NCBI GenBank assembly: GCA_025506515.1 | Contig: CM046445.1 | Coordinates: 1,638,131 to 1,702,130, forward strand | Length of the DNA stretch: 64,000 nt | Direction: 5' to 3' | Source: Flaveria trinervia | Taxonomy: Eukaryota > Streptophyta > Magnoliopsida > Asterales > Asteraceae | In this document: positions 1-12,487 of the stretch, in pieces | How the letters are laid out: every line of letters begins with the position of its first letter | Numbering within the stretch: position 1 is the stretch's first letter | Translations under genes and position numbers: made by a program | The notes under the pieces: generated by a model | Seen by the model: the letters and a program-made list of their open reading frames with translations, nothing else | Databases searched by the model: none | Told to the model about the DNA's origin: nothing

Positions 1-181
1 GTACACATAGGGTGTTTAAAAATATCCGTATCCGAAACCAAATCCAAAATATCCAAAATTTCGGATATCTAAAATTTCGGATTTAAATTCGGATATCCGA
101 ATTTACGGATTCGGATAGTAAAATCCACCATCTAAACTTTTCAGATATTCAAAACTATTATCCAATTTTGAACACCCCTAG
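1..181. mobile_element. MITE-like fragment with imperfect terminal inverted repeats
   Basis: The left end reads agggtgtttaaaaat and the right end attttgaacacccct, an imperfect inverted pair. Between them lie several tatccga/tcggata words. This looks like a short non-autonomous element, possibly of hAT type. No convincing target duplication is seen, and the left flank is cut by the window edge. Confidence 0.4.
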
Positions 182-375
182 GAATTCATAATTTTATTTT
201 CATTTGACGAATTGCTCACCCAAGAAAAATACATATAGATAGAAAAGGTTATTACCCCCTATACAAAAGACTTTGTCCCCCCCCTCCCCTCAATCCATGT
301 AGCACTTACTTCTCCATCTACGGAGCCCAACGACATAGTTGACGCATTTGTCTGCCATCTAGCTCTAATACCATT

Positions 376-993
376 TGTAACAACCCCAGTAAAATATTTA
401 ACTATATTGGATGAACATTTTGTTCTTCCGTAGATATGTTTCATACAAGTAACATTACATCCAAAGATCTTCTGCGGATGAACAACCAGAACTTAAGAAC
501 AAGTTTGCTTCCGGAAGTACAAGTTTTCTACGGAAGAACAAGATTCCTACGGACGAACAAAACATATACAGAAGAGCAAGACTTCTACGGAAGAACAAAT
601 TCTTACGGAAAACATTATTCCTGCGGAGTTCAAACACTTGTATAATGCAAGTGTTACAAGTCAACCAGTCAACAAGGCAGTTATGCGAATCCCTAGAAAT
701 CCGATGATTCATTAACTGACACAAATCAAATCCCAAGTGATCCGGTGTTTCCTATAACAGAAACATCATTGTCTATATATATGGATCCTAGGTTTCGATT
801 CAACGGAGGTTATTTTAGACGATTGATTGATCGACAACAGCAATAGCAATACAACAATCACTTCAAAGTCTCTCAATCAAACCCTAGCAGCCGTCACATC
901 ATAACATACTTTGATATCATTCATTCATTATATTTGTAATCATTAACATGTTCTAATGAAATACATATTAATCATTAATTGTGTTTTGTTACA
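376..993 (-). mobile_element. LTR of an LTR retrotransposon, with adjacent primer-binding site
   Basis: On the minus strand the segment begins TGTAACA and ends TGTTACA. It is followed directly by TGGTATTAGAGC (rc of about 362-373), one base from the initiator-tRNA-Met primer-binding site used by plant LTR elements. A possible TATA box (tctatatatatgg near 770) lies inside. Short repeats of the type tctacggaagaacaa occur between 465 and 625. Only the start of the internal region (181-375), including a G-rich purine stretch, is present, and no gag or pol reading frame is seen. It is probably a truncated or non-autonomous element. Confidence 0.55.
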
Positions 994-1727
994 TGTGATC
1001 TTGAACATTTATTGATATTTAAAGCTATTTCAAACAATTAAACCAAATCAACGTTGTTTCCGCAAACGTTGACTTGCCAATCGACAGACATTGATAATTT
1101 CTGTTAGCGATCCTTGGATTCACAATAACTACTTTCAAAAATATTTAAAAAATTGTATGGTTGAACAATATTACCCCAAATATACAAAAAAAACAGTAAC
1201 ATATTTTGTTTTTGCTCAACTAGAACTACTCAAAATCATTTCCTATAATATATGAAACACACTCCATATTTTTAAGGATTTCATTGCTCTTAGTGATAGA
1301 TGCACAAAAAATATATTTTTTTTAATCTTAAGGGTAGTTTAATATTTTTGTAAAAAATTAATAAAAAACTATCAGTATTAATTATGTAAGACAAAAATAA
1401 AATGATAGAGGATATAAAAATATAGATTATAGACAAAAATAAAGATGCAAAAGGTTAAAATAAATAAATAGTAAATTACACGGATAGTCCATGGGGTGTG
1501 TGTGTATTGCAACTTTAATCTCTACTTTCAATAAATTACAGATGAAGACCTGAACTATGCATGATATGCACATCGGCAGTCCCCGATGCTAACTAAGGTT
1601 AAGTTTCTCTGTTAAGTTAATGTAAAATTACTAATATACTCCTAAATTTAAAAAATTAATAATTTATAAATAAAACCTAACTTACCCCACCCAAACTCAC
1701 CTATCACACCTCACTTCCTCCCCCATC

Positions 1728-1920
1728 GTCTTCCATCTTCATCTTCTTCATCTTCTTCATCTTTATTTCATCTTCTTCATCTTTTTCATCTTCATCTTTT
1801 TCATCTTCATCTTCTTCATCTTTTTCATCTTCATCTTCTTCATCTTTTTCATCTTTTTCATCTTCATCTTCATCTTCATCTTTTTCATCTTCATATTTTT
1901 CATCTTCATCTTCATCTTCT
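1728..1920 (+). repeat. (CATCTT/CTTCAT)n simple repeat
   Basis: About 190 bp of near-perfect tcttcatcttcat repetition with occasional tttttc variants. It lies inside the long-inverted-repeat element. Confidence 0.85.
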
Positions 1921-1979
1921 CTCCCCCCTCCCCATTTCTCTCGCTCTTTTAAAACTCTTTATCTCTTTGGTGTTGGGTT

Positions 1980-2335
1980 AGTGACGGTGGTGGTGGGTTG
2001 GCGACGCTGGTGGTGGGTTGGCGACGATGGTGGTGGGTTGGCGATGGTTGTGGTGGATTGGGGGTGATGCGGTGACGGTGGTGGTGGGTTGGCGGCGATG
2101 GTAGTGGGTTGGTGACGGTTGTGGTGGGTTGGGGGTGATGCGGTGACGATGGTGGTGGGTTAAGTGTGGTGGTGGGTTGTGGAGATGGGTTGAGATTGCA
2201 AGTGCTAACGTCGGTGGTGGATTGAGGGTGTAGGCGGTGCGGTGGTAGTGGGTTGAGGTGTAGGCGGTGGTGGGTTGAGGGTAGAGGCGACGACGATAGG
2301 TTGAAGTAAGAAATGGTGGTGGTGGTGGGTGTTGA
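1980..2335 (+). repeat. GGTGGTGGGTTGGCGAC-type minisatellite
   Basis: Irregular repetition of a G-rich unit (gacggtggtggtgggttggc and variants). It is strongly strand-biased, with G on the plus strand. The long open frame across it on the minus strand comes from composition only. Confidence 0.7.
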
Positions 2336-3259
2336 ATGTGGAGAAGATAAAAAGAAGGGAAAATATCATAGAATAGTAACCAAGTTTCAAAAGTGTTTTA
2401 ATTTAGTCACTCATGCATATTTTTCTCAAATTGGACCTCCAAACGATCAAATCGAGTCATTATCAAATTTTATTATGACAAGAAAGTAATGATGAAAAAG
2501 ACATTGGAGTTAGAATTTTTAATATATAAAATTATATTAAAAAAACATGTTAATTATGAAAAAAATAAAAAAAAAGTGCCTAAAATTTATGTCAACGTTC
2601 TATATCAGCATCAAAAGATAGAAAAAAATATTTTCTAACTGAATCCAAAAGTATAACATGCTAAAAAATATGTTATGACTTTTAATTATATAAAATATAA
2701 AAATGAGTGGTTTAATTGAAACACTTTTAAAACTTGAGTTACTTAATTGGAACACTTTTGAAAATTGGTTAATATTTTACAAAGTTACCCCTAAAAAGAA
2801 AAGGTATTTTTGTCTTTTTAAAAACACTAACAAAAAAACTTAATCTCAGTTATCGTCGGGGACTGCCGATATGCATATCATGTATAGTTCAGGCCCTGAT
2901 CTATAATTTATTAAAAATAAAAACTAAAGTTACAATATGCGTATACCCAAAAGTCATCCGTGTAATTTACTCTAAAATAAAAAAAAATTGCTAATTGGTA
3001 ATTTATTTAACATCTAAGAATTCGAAACATCAAAATCATCTTCGACACTTTTTTGCATCACATCCAAACACCACCTACCCATCTTCAACCGCCGTTAACC
3101 CGCCGGCGACGGCCGTCGTTGCCCCCTTTCTCCCAAACCCTAGAACAGAAACCCTAACCCCTGAACACACTTTGGCTCAATTCCCAAATTACTATTGAAT
3201 TTTGTTCCAATTTCTCTCCAAACACATCATTGTTCATAGTATCCCTCAAGTAATCGAAG

Positions 3260-6200
3260 ATGGTGTTGGCGGAGTTAGGGGGGAGCATTTCACGTGCTCT
3301 TCAGCAGATGAGCAATGCGACGATCATCGACGAGAAGGTGCTTAACGATTGCTTGAATGAGATCACTCGCGCTCTGCTTCAATCGGATGTGCAGTTCAAG
3401 CTTGTTCGTGATATGCAGACGAATATTAAGAAGATTGTTAATCTTGATGATCTTGCTGCTGGGCATAACAAGAGGAAGATCATTCAGCAGGTGGGTATTG
3501 GTTTTTGTTTAGATATGATGTTATGTTGTTGTATTCATTGATTGATTGAATTCTATGTTGTTGCTATAAGAAATTGAATTTGTTGGAGGTAATAATTAAC
3601 TGGCTTGTGTTCAGGAATTCTAATGCCATTGATTAATATCGTAATTTAGCAAATTGTTTAGAGTTTGAGTGGATTTAGATCAAATTGCATTACTAAAATT
3701 ATTAAAAAAAGTTTATGCTTTCAAACATCACAATGAGGTTTATGTGATTGTATGAGACCATATATATGCTACCCTGTTTGAGTGTCAAGAATCGGCTTTA
3801 GCAGAATTTTAAAACACTATAGTATAATGACATGATCATCTGCTCAATTGTGCTTATTGGTACTTATATTATACACTCTGCTAACTAGCTATAGATGTTA
3901 AGTACTTAAGTTATGATCGTTGTTGGTGAGTTATACAAATTGAACATCCTCTTCATCTTTTGAAGTGATTAGTGGTGGTATTTAGCAGCAGATTGCTTCT
4001 AGAATGTTGGTTGTGACTGCAGTAGTTTCTGTACTACATTAGTTGGCTAGTTGCCATAGGCGGACAAATTAACTTCTGGTCTTTATTATCTAAAACTTTG
4101 TTTCGTTTAACGATTATTTAGGCTATTTTTAGTGAGCTCTGCAAGATGTTAGATCCTGGGAAGCCTTCTTTCACACCCAAGAAGAGCAAACCAAGTGTTG
4201 TCATGTTTGTGGGTCTACAAGGTATCTTGTTCCTAGGTCTAATATTGTATGTAATTGTACCACCACTAATTGTATATTGATTTAGATTGTTTTATGCAAT
4301 TATGCATATACATCTTTGATGACATGTATACTGAATATGTATAAACCAGGATCTGGCAAAACTACAACATGCACAAAATATGCATACTACCACCAAAAGA
4401 AGGGCTGGAAACCAGCTTTGGTGTGTGCAGATACATTTAGGGCTGGTGCTTTTGATCAGTTAAAGCAGAACGCGACAAAAGCAAAGATTCCTTTCTATGG
4501 AAGGTTGTTTTTTCATCTAATCACTTCAATTCTGGATGTCTGTTATGATTTCTGATAGTATGATTATGAGCCAAATCTTAATTATAAAACTAAAAGGCTT
4601 GAGAAAGATTTGTAATATAAGTGTTAGGAGAGTAATTAACTCAAGGCATTCAATTGGACGCTGAATTGGAGCAAAAGTAAAGTCTATACATAAAGAGTTC
4701 AAGACATGTTTGTGTATTAACTGTCGGTCACCAATAATGAAATGAAAGGCCAATCATTATGCACCTTCTCAAATCTGAGTCACAAATTATATCTGGCAGT
4801 TTTTTATACTATAATTTTGTCAGTATATGCTACTTTTAGGTTAATGAAATATAGCAACTGTTATCCTCAGAGAGAAGTGATACCAGATACTAGGGGCGAG
4901 AATTTTGACGTCCTCATTTATGAATGGGTGAATTTCTGTTCTGTTTTATCTCAAACAGGCTGAATAAAATAAAATAAGCTAGAAGGGGAATGGGATAAAG
5001 CTTGCCCTAAGCCAACTTTTCAATGCACTCATTATCCTAAATCATTTTATTCTACGAACTCAAATTATTGTTATAATGACATTTCTTTCTTGTTATAATT
5101 GACATGAATAATTTTAATAGTCTCTTGAAAGTTGAGAAAGTGCCATCTGTTTCAACACATACTAGAAATGGCCGTTTCAAACACTTGACCTGTTGACGCA
5201 TTACATAACCCACCCAATTCGCCTATTAGATTGTTCAGTTAACATAAAAAACTTACCATATATTACCTTTATACCCCTATTCTTCTTCTCCTACCTACAG
5301 CTATATGGAGTCAGATCCTGTGAAAATTGCTGTGGAAGGTGTTGAGAGATTCAAAAAAGAAAACTGTGATCTTATTATTGTTGATACAAGTGGTCGGCAC
5401 AAACAAGAAGTAGCTCTTTTTGAAGAAATGAGACAAGTTTCTGAAGCAACGGTATGCTTATTTCTTGCTCATTAAGTTGTCATGATTATTTCTAATTTGA
5501 ATTATGTGTAACTTGCTAAAGAATGGTGTATGCAATGTTGCAGAAACCAGATCTTGTCATATTTGTGATGGATAGTAGTATTGGTCAAGCTGCATTTGAC
5601 CAAGCACAAGCATTTAAACAGAGTGTTGCTGTCGGAGCTGTTATTGTTACCAAAATGGATGGTCATGCAAAGGGAGGTGGAGCCCTTAGTGCGTAAGTTT
5701 CAATGTTGTAATTTTGTGTTATTGGTTCTTTTGTGTTACGACTTGATTTCTTAATTTAGTTTATGTATTATTTCTTACATGTCATCTTTTCTTATTCCAT
5801 ATGCAGAGTTGCAGCAACAAAAAGCCCAATTATATTTATTGGAACCGGTGAACATATGGATGAATTTGAAGTATTTGATGTTAAACCGTTTGTCAGCCGC
5901 CTTTTAGGTTTGCATCACTTCACTTAATGTAGTTCCCTTGATTTTTATCATCACACGACGTATACTTGAAACAATGGTCAAGAATCTTTTTTCTTTTTAG
6001 TAATATAATTATTAATTTCTTTTTCTTACATTTTTTGGCTATTTTAACTAGGCATGGGTGACTTATCTGGATTCATGGACAAAATTCAGGAAGTTGTTCC
6101 TATGGATCAGCAGCCTGAGCTTCTGCAAAAGTTATCAGAAGGAAATTTCACAATAAGGATTATGTATGAGCAATTTCAGAACATTCTAAAAATGGGTCCC

Positions 6201-7163
6201 ATCAACCAGGTTTATTTTAATATTATTCTAAAAAAAGATGGGGATGTTCATATTTATGTGTTAGTCCACAACTACATGTTTCAATTTGCTTGTGTTTTGT
6301 GTAGGTATTCTCGATGCTTCCGGGATTTAGTTCAGAGTTGATGCCTAAGGGCCGTGAAAAAGAAAGCCAGGCAAAGATCAAAAGATACATGACAATGATG
6401 GATTCAATGACCGACGAAGGTTTGTTAAACTTAAAAGGGTGGAAAATTAGTTATTCATAATTGGGTTGGGCTGCAGGCCATTTTGCTACGGGTCAAATAG
6501 GCTGACCCATGTCAAACCAAGTTGATTCGAGCCGCAAGCATTATTGTCCATATTTTTCATTGTTTTATAAGTAACTAATGTGTTAGTTTAGTTGCAAAGA
6601 CCATATTAGTAAATTAATAATATGAATGTCTTAATAAAAACTTGTGGCAGAGTAGTATACTTTGTTTATGGGCAATGGCAACTTTTAACTTGTTTGACCC
6701 GTTTTGACCAATCCCTATCTGTATCTAAGCTTTTATATGGCTCGTTGGAGATAAAACACAACCCATTCATAAGCAAATGACTTGAAAATGTCATCTCTTA
6801 AGCATCCTAGCTAACATTCACTCTTTTTTTACAGAGCTGGATAGTACAAACCCAAAACTTATGAACGAATCAAGGATGATGCGAATAGCAAGAGGCGCAG
6901 GTCGTCAACTGAGAGAGGTTATTGAAATGTTTGAAGAGTATAAACGACTTGCCAAAATTTGGAGCAAAATGAAGGGTCTAAAAATCCCTAAAAAAGGTGA
7001 CATGAGTGCGTTATCAAGAAACATGAACGCACAACACATGAGCAAAGTCCTTCCTCCACAAATGCTAAACCAAATCGGTGGTATGAGTGGCTTACAAAAT
7101 CTAATGAAACATATGGGTTCGAGTAAAGACATGATGGGCATGTTTGGTGGTGGTGATAAGTAG
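3260..7163 (+). CDS. SRP54: Signal recognition particle 54 kDa protein (SRP54), 9 exons, 495 aa
   Basis: Exons: 3260-3490, 4122-4221, 4350-4503, 5301-5451, 5544-5692, 5807-5907, 6052-6209, 6305-6419, 6835-7163. All junctions are GT-AG and in phase. SRP54 is the GTPase of the cytosolic signal recognition particle; it binds signal sequences on ribosomes and docks with the SRP receptor at the ER. The N domain begins MVLAELGGSISRAL. The G domain shows the P-loop GLQGSGKTTTC (split by intron 2), DTFRAGAFDQLKQ, DTSGRHKQE and TKMDGHAKGGG. The methionine-rich M domain ends KDMMGMFGGGDK. Length and ending fit cytosolic plant SRP54, and there is no transit peptide, unlike cpSRP54. Introns 3 and 8 hold transposon-like sequence (about 5160-5290 and 6430-6800). 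The gene appears intact. Confidence 0.95.
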
Positions 7164-8388
7164 ACCACTACATCAGCTAGCTTTTATAACGCGGTGGCTC
7201 GTGTTATGAACCAATTCGGCTAGCCCATGAGAGACGGTTTGAAGTTTTGAAACTAGTTTTTGGTCATAGTTTGTTTTTGGTATTGCCATTTGTAAAGATT
7301 GTGAATGTGTCTTGAAGATGTACATGATCATCAACCCATGATTTCTAAATGCTATGATTTTGACATTCTGTGATACTGCTTGTGTTTTCGTGTTGAGAAG
7401 ATTGTGCGAGACAATCAGATCGAGGTGGAGAAAGGGGCAATGTGAAGCGGCTAAGTGTGTTTTGAAGTAGCTTCATGATAAACAAATCAGTGGTTGACTT
7501 GAGACAAGTCAATTTGAGGTACGCGTGAGACTGTTTGTTACTTTTGATCAAGTAGTTCAATGAGAAGATTGCGAAACCAATTGGTGAGATTGCATTTTCC
7601 GAAACCAACCACAACAAACTACACTGCATGGTCTATCATGATAGAGATCATCTTGTTGCATACGGTCTACAAGAGGCCATAGATCCCGTAAAAGGAGGTG
7701 AAGTGGAGGAGAGAAAGAAGTTCATGCCAAATACTATGATTTATCAATCATATTCATAACGTAGCATAAGTATATTTAAACTATGTCGTGTGATGTGTAA
7801 TTAAACACCCACCTCATACACTTCGTACGAAAAATCCACATCAGAATTGTATGTGATGAAATAGGCATATGTTTGTGTGATTGCATGTGTAGAACAGTAA
7901 TATTGTGCATGGTGCGGAAGAGAGGAGCATAAGATGTTATGGAGAGTACCAAGCCACTAAGGTACCACCAAAGAATGTTTTTTCTACCGGTTTTTATCAA
8001 GATATATGAAATAAATTCATAAATTTTAGATTTTTTTACACATTTGGTTTGTTATATTTTTTCTAATAATACACCAGTATTTTTCATATTTTATGTTTTA
8101 ACTAATATTATTTTTTATCACCTCTGCACAATAGGCGTATTTCTTTGTCTTCTCATTTCTTCTTCAATTCTTGATTTCATTTTCCACATCATGCTTGTGT
8201 TGCTACATCCAAATCCAAGTCGGGTATCGTCGTCACGCATGGCTGATCCTAGCCTCCATGATTCATTCCTGAATTTGGAACCGGGTAGTAACCGCAAAGA
8301 AGATCTACGTTAGAGGGTTCAGGGGTTTAGCCCCGAGGACTCTCCGATGCTCAAGTCGGTACCAAGTATAATATGGTCAAGCATTATA

Positions 8389-8424
<36 letters not shown>

Positions 8425-8430
8425 TGTATG
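7164..8430. other. SRP54 3' flank and probable retroelement relic
   Basis: The first ~200 bases are the likely 3' UTR. From about 7380 to 7740 the plus strand has short broken frames such as VAYGLQEAIDPVKGG and EVEERKKFM, which look like a decayed retrotransposon gag-type segment. This is a weak resemblance, with stops throughout. A (TATG)n microsatellite occupies about 8385-8432. Confidence 0.3.
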
Positions 8431-8824
8431 TATAGGAGAGAGTTCCATTAAAAACCATGTTATGAGAAAACCATAAAAACCAAAGGTTACATATATATAA
8501 GTACATGTTACAAAGTATACAACTATAGTTACGTATATGTAGCGGTTATGAATATGTATGTACGTGTTAACAAGTGTACAACTAAAAGTTACGTACATAT
8601 AACTCATACAAGTTACGTATACGTAAGTCGTTTCGTCATCATTGTCATTTCTTGGAGTTTAAACTAATAATATATAATGAATTCAAAAAATAAAGTTGAA
8701 TTTTACTTAAATATACTTTAAACAATAAAAAGGTCGAATCAATTATAAATTATGTGATTGGGAAGTGGTGGTTTTCATGGTTTTTACTTATAAACATGGT
8801 TTTCATTTGATCTCTCCCCTATAT
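8431..8824. mobile_element. MITE-like element A with TACGTATACGTA words, flanked by TATG/TA microsatellite
   Basis: The left end is ataggagagagttccatt and the right end, read on the minus strand, is ataggggagagatcaaat. Both lead into aaaccatg words, so the ends form an inverted repeat. The interior has several ttacgtatacgtaa-like palindromes (near 8528, 8590 and 8612). Both sides abut TATG/TA microsatellite, as if inserted into it. Confidence 0.55.
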
Positions 8825-8877
8825 GTATGTGTGTATATATATATTTATATATATATATATATGAATGTATGTATGTA

Positions 8878-8911
<34 letters not shown>

Positions 8912-9333
8912 TGATATATAAAATGAAAACCACATTTATAATTAAAAAAATATAAAAACCACTATCAACCAATCAATTTTTTTCCTTTTAATCTTTTTAT
9001 TTTGTATTTAAAAGGCTAATAAGGTAATATGACACCCTTTTAGTTTTGGTAATTATCTATTCTTTTGAATTCATTGATTAACTCCATAATTGAAATTTCA
9101 AATTCCATAATTCCCTCACTTGTTAAGAAATAAACATCGTGATTTTTAATTAGGGCATTCTACCATCACCACCATCAACATACCGTCACCACCATTTCAT
9201 ACCCCTGCTGCCACCGCATACCACCTCCACCATCGCATACCACCTCTGCCATCACATACCACCATAGATACACCGTTTAAGTAAACCAACAAATCATTCA
9301 AGAAAAGAAGAACCAAGAGGAAGATGATGAACA

Positions 9334-9603
9334 TGTCACACCCGGTCCCTCGCATCAATAATATTGTCCGCTTTGTCCACGAGGAGCTCACGGATTTGCT
9401 TTTGGTTGCCCGAGTGAAAACTTCCTAGGGAGGTCACCCATCCCTAGATTGCTCTCACCCGAGCATGCTTAACTATAGAGTTCTCCTCTCATCCACAGCA
9501 AATACGCCCAAAACGCGTTGTTGATATTAGAGGCCAAACATTCCTTATGAACTAGGAATCTCTCCTGTCCACGACCGATGTGGGATATGTGTAGGGTGTC
9601 ACA
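9334..9603 (-). mobile_element. Cassandra-type TRIM LTR with 5S rRNA-like segment
   Basis: On the minus strand this 270 bp unit begins TGTGACACCC and ends GGGTGTGACA. It contains a 5S rRNA-like stretch at about 9411-9484, with the minus-strand words GTTAAGCATGCTCGGG and GGATGGGTGACCTCC. These match the internal promoter region of plant 5S rRNA, the hallmark of Cassandra terminal-repeat retrotransposons in miniature. A purine tract lies just outside (rc of 9604-9620), so this should be the 3' LTR. Confidence 0.85.
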
Positions 9604-9711
9604 AGCACCCCTTGTTTGGACTCATCGTCCTCGATGAGCCCAAGAATTCACCATCCTTGGTGAGGTATGTCCCACACCCCGAACAGCACAGGAGTGGCTC
9701 TGATACCATTT
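9604..9711 (-). mobile_element. Short internal region with primer-binding site (TRIM-like)
   Basis: These 108 bp lie between two different LTRs. On the minus strand they start AAATGGTATCAGAGCC, an exact initiator-tRNA-Met primer-binding site (TGGTATCAGAGC at 9697-9708), and end with the purine tract before the Cassandra LTR. No coding capacity. Confidence 0.75.
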
Positions 9712-12487
9712 TGTCACACCCTCAAAATCCACGTGCAAAGTTTTACCGTGAGGCGTGTGAACAAACCAGTATCACAGTCAATAGTTACTCAGAACGACTC
9801 TATATGCCAACGTTAAAATAAAATCAACCAAAGTTTAAACTTGAAAACTATGCGGAAGCGTTTTGTAAGTAAAAAAACCCAAAATATATAAAGGCATACT
9901 ATGACAAAACATGCGCCAACCCAAATGAGTAAACATTAATAAATAAAAACCAACAAAGATGTCTTTAAGATAGAGTCTTAGAATTCATGATGAATCCGTG
10001 CAGTGCTCGTAAAGGCAAGCGAAGTTAATGACCTGAAAATAGCATACTAAAATATCAACACAATGGTTGGTGAGTTCAAGAGTTGATATTCAAATATAAA
10101 CAATTTAACAATTGAGATAGATAAGTAGTGTATTGTAACAGATAGCTAGTCTATTAACAATGAATATTAATACATAGTGATTTCACAATTGAAGCTGATT
10201 GTGATAAGTTGTTCGTGACAGGAGGCAACAACTTATCACAATCAGCTTCAAGGTCGTGAAAATGTTCATTAAGACAAATTACACCCGGTTGACCTCGAGT
10301 CACACAGGTGGGGCTCGTCAGACCCAGTAGTACTACCCAAGTTTCCCCGCTATTCAATATTAACAATTCGAAAATGTGAGGACTTTTCTATGATAAACAT
10401 CACTATATTAATATTATACATAACTTAAATATATAAAGCGTTTGTAGATTACCAGTATGCTATCTCCCCCAAAAGAGGTTAAGTAAAGAGTGGGGCATGA
10501 ACTCACCTGATATGCGTAACAACTACTTAAGGTTTACTTGGAAGAAAGAGTGGACAGACAACCTTCAGAGGTTACCTAGGTCATGTAAGTACATAAGTAC
10601 GTGTAAAAAGAGAACGTGTGGAACCCTAAGCACACTACAACCAAAGATTCAAGGTTTCAGAACACAGACACGTTTGACACAGTTGACCCGTTGGTGACAT
10701 CATGAGTTATAATTCAATTAAGCAAACATGAACATATAACATACATGGTTAACATTCAAATGGATCACATGAGGTGTTATATTACCCAATACATTACATA
10801 GATCATCATACCACTAAATATCACACAAGTCATGCAAATCTAAAACATTAACATGCCCACCAGTTACAACATAAATAACACGTCACACAAAGATCAAATC
10901 ACGCACTACATGCCATGTGAAGCCACTCACGACTTCACATCCTAAACCCTACCAATCCTACTAAGTAGGGGCCTCAGATTCGCACGCGTGTATGATAATC
11001 ACAATCATATTCATCAACTATGTTCATTGCATTCAACATACACCATAATAATCAATTTCCAGTCCCAAACATGATGTCTTAATTACTAATCAACCATCAA
11101 CATCATACATGATCATCAAAGTTCATACATCACACATGATCATCCAAGCATTCCATACAACTAAATCAACATATTCTATCATGTTATAAATCATCCATGA
11201 ACATATTAACATGCTCCTAATATCCCAAACGTGCTCAATCTATCATCTTTCAAACTTTGTGCAAATAAAGTTTCCCTTTTGGGAAAGCACATCCTAAAAT
11301 CTATCAAACACCCAATGTATTCATAAATTCATTAATAATACACCAATTCAAGTTCATGTCAACATCTAAGCATGATCAACAACATCCAAACATCATAATT
11401 CACTAACCTTCATGATCAAAAGTTTCTACTTTTGGAAATCTATGAACTACAACATTCATTCTTAGTTTTCTAGCATCCATATCATCAATCTATCATACAT
11501 ACATCATCATAAACCCTTCAACAACATCAATCCATCATCAAATCATCATATCATGAAAATAAAGTTACTATTATTAGTAACCTATGAATACAACCTTCAA
11601 TTCATCAACTTCTTGCGAGATCAATGTAATCTAGCATTCATACAACCTACTAATCATCATATAATCATCATAGAATCATCAATCTCATACAATCACATCA
11701 ATTTTCGAATTAGGGTTTATCTTGAATCAAAGTTCATAAACAATTCATCAAAAGCGTATCATTCTTGCATAATCGACGTTAAACAACATGGGTATTCTCT
11801 AACTAACATACTAGCATCATCAAACTACAACAACTTCGACATTCATGAACCCAAAACCGATTTAGGGTTCGGCCAAATAAAAAAACTCACAAAACTTGTA
11901 AAATTCTAACCTTTTCACGTGTAATATCTTGCAATTTATGATTCTAACGTGTTCTATAACTTGAGATCGACCAAAATCGAAGCACAATGATTGTTTCTTG
12001 ATCAAAATTGCAAATTGCAAAGAGAGGGAGTGGGTGAGGGTTTTCGGCTGATTTGGGGTTTGGGGAAATTAGGGTTTGTTAATTTTGTTAAGTTTTAGTT
12101 TTAGGTAATTACACTTAACCCCCTTTATTTTATATTTTATAAAAACTATTCTTTTAAACACTTTTTAAAAGGTTTTAAATTAATAATACCAACATTATTA
12201 ATCAACAATAGTAATATTTACATTATTTCCACTAGTCACAAGATAGGCATTTAAATACACGCGTTTCCATGTTACGCGATAAAATTCACCGTTAACATTT
12301 AAATTGCGTAAACACATAAGCATAACACAATAATCATCTAATCAATTAGATTATCATCAATGTAACATTATTAATTCTTATTAGGTCACCAACGTTAAAC
12401 GACAACTAGTGTGTGCTCATGACACGTGTATACAAGACGTAACGGCACTAACGGAGTTTTGGTAACGGAAAATTACCGGATGTCACA
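9712..12487 (-). mobile_element. Large (~2.8 kb) LTR of a different family
   Basis: On the minus strand it begins TGTGACATCCGG and ends GGGTGTGACA directly before the primer-binding site, so it sits where a 5' LTR belongs. It has no similarity to the 270 bp Cassandra LTR beyond the terminal bases. The large size suggests a Ty3/gypsy-type LTR. The interior has no significant reading frame but contains a perfect 25 bp hairpin at 10189-10251. Flanking pentamers are gaaca (9329-9333) and taaca (12488-12492), a possible degraded 5 bp target duplication for the whole 9334-12487 unit. Confidence 0.55.
10189..10251. repeat. Perfect 25 bp inverted repeat with 13 nt loop
   Basis: Arms 10189-10213 and 10227-10251 are exact reverse complements. 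The left arm starts ttgaagctgattgtg. The hairpin lies inside the large LTR and could form in its transcript. Confidence 0.9.

Larger units (their letters stand above)
1471..2970. mobile_element. Non-autonomous element with ~130 bp terminal inverted repeats (Mutator-like)
   Basis: Both termini begin gtaaattacacgga on their own strand. They stay alignable for about 130 bp, sharing blocks such as cctgaactat, atgatatgca and atcggcagtccccga. Long inverted ends of this kind are typical of MULE elements. The interior has no transposase, only a (CATCTT)n tract and a GGTGGT-type minisatellite. The flanks are AT-rich (aaataaata and tctaaaata), so a 9 bp duplication cannot be asserted. Confidence 0.6.

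Noticed and set aside
1728..1920. Possible CRISPR-like or satellite array
   Set aside because: There are no spacers; it is a simple hexanucleotide repeat in a plant element.
2205..2390. Pro/Thr/His-rich minus-strand frame
   Set aside because: It is the complement of the GGTGGT minisatellite, not a gene.
8377..8972. Small Tyr/Ile/Thr-rich frames on the minus strand
   Set aside because: They arise from TATG/TA microsatellites and the MITE-like element.
11553..11909. 118-codon frame on the plus strand
   Set aside because: It lies inside the large LTR on the strand opposite to its transcription, in AT-rich sequence, with no recognisable domain.
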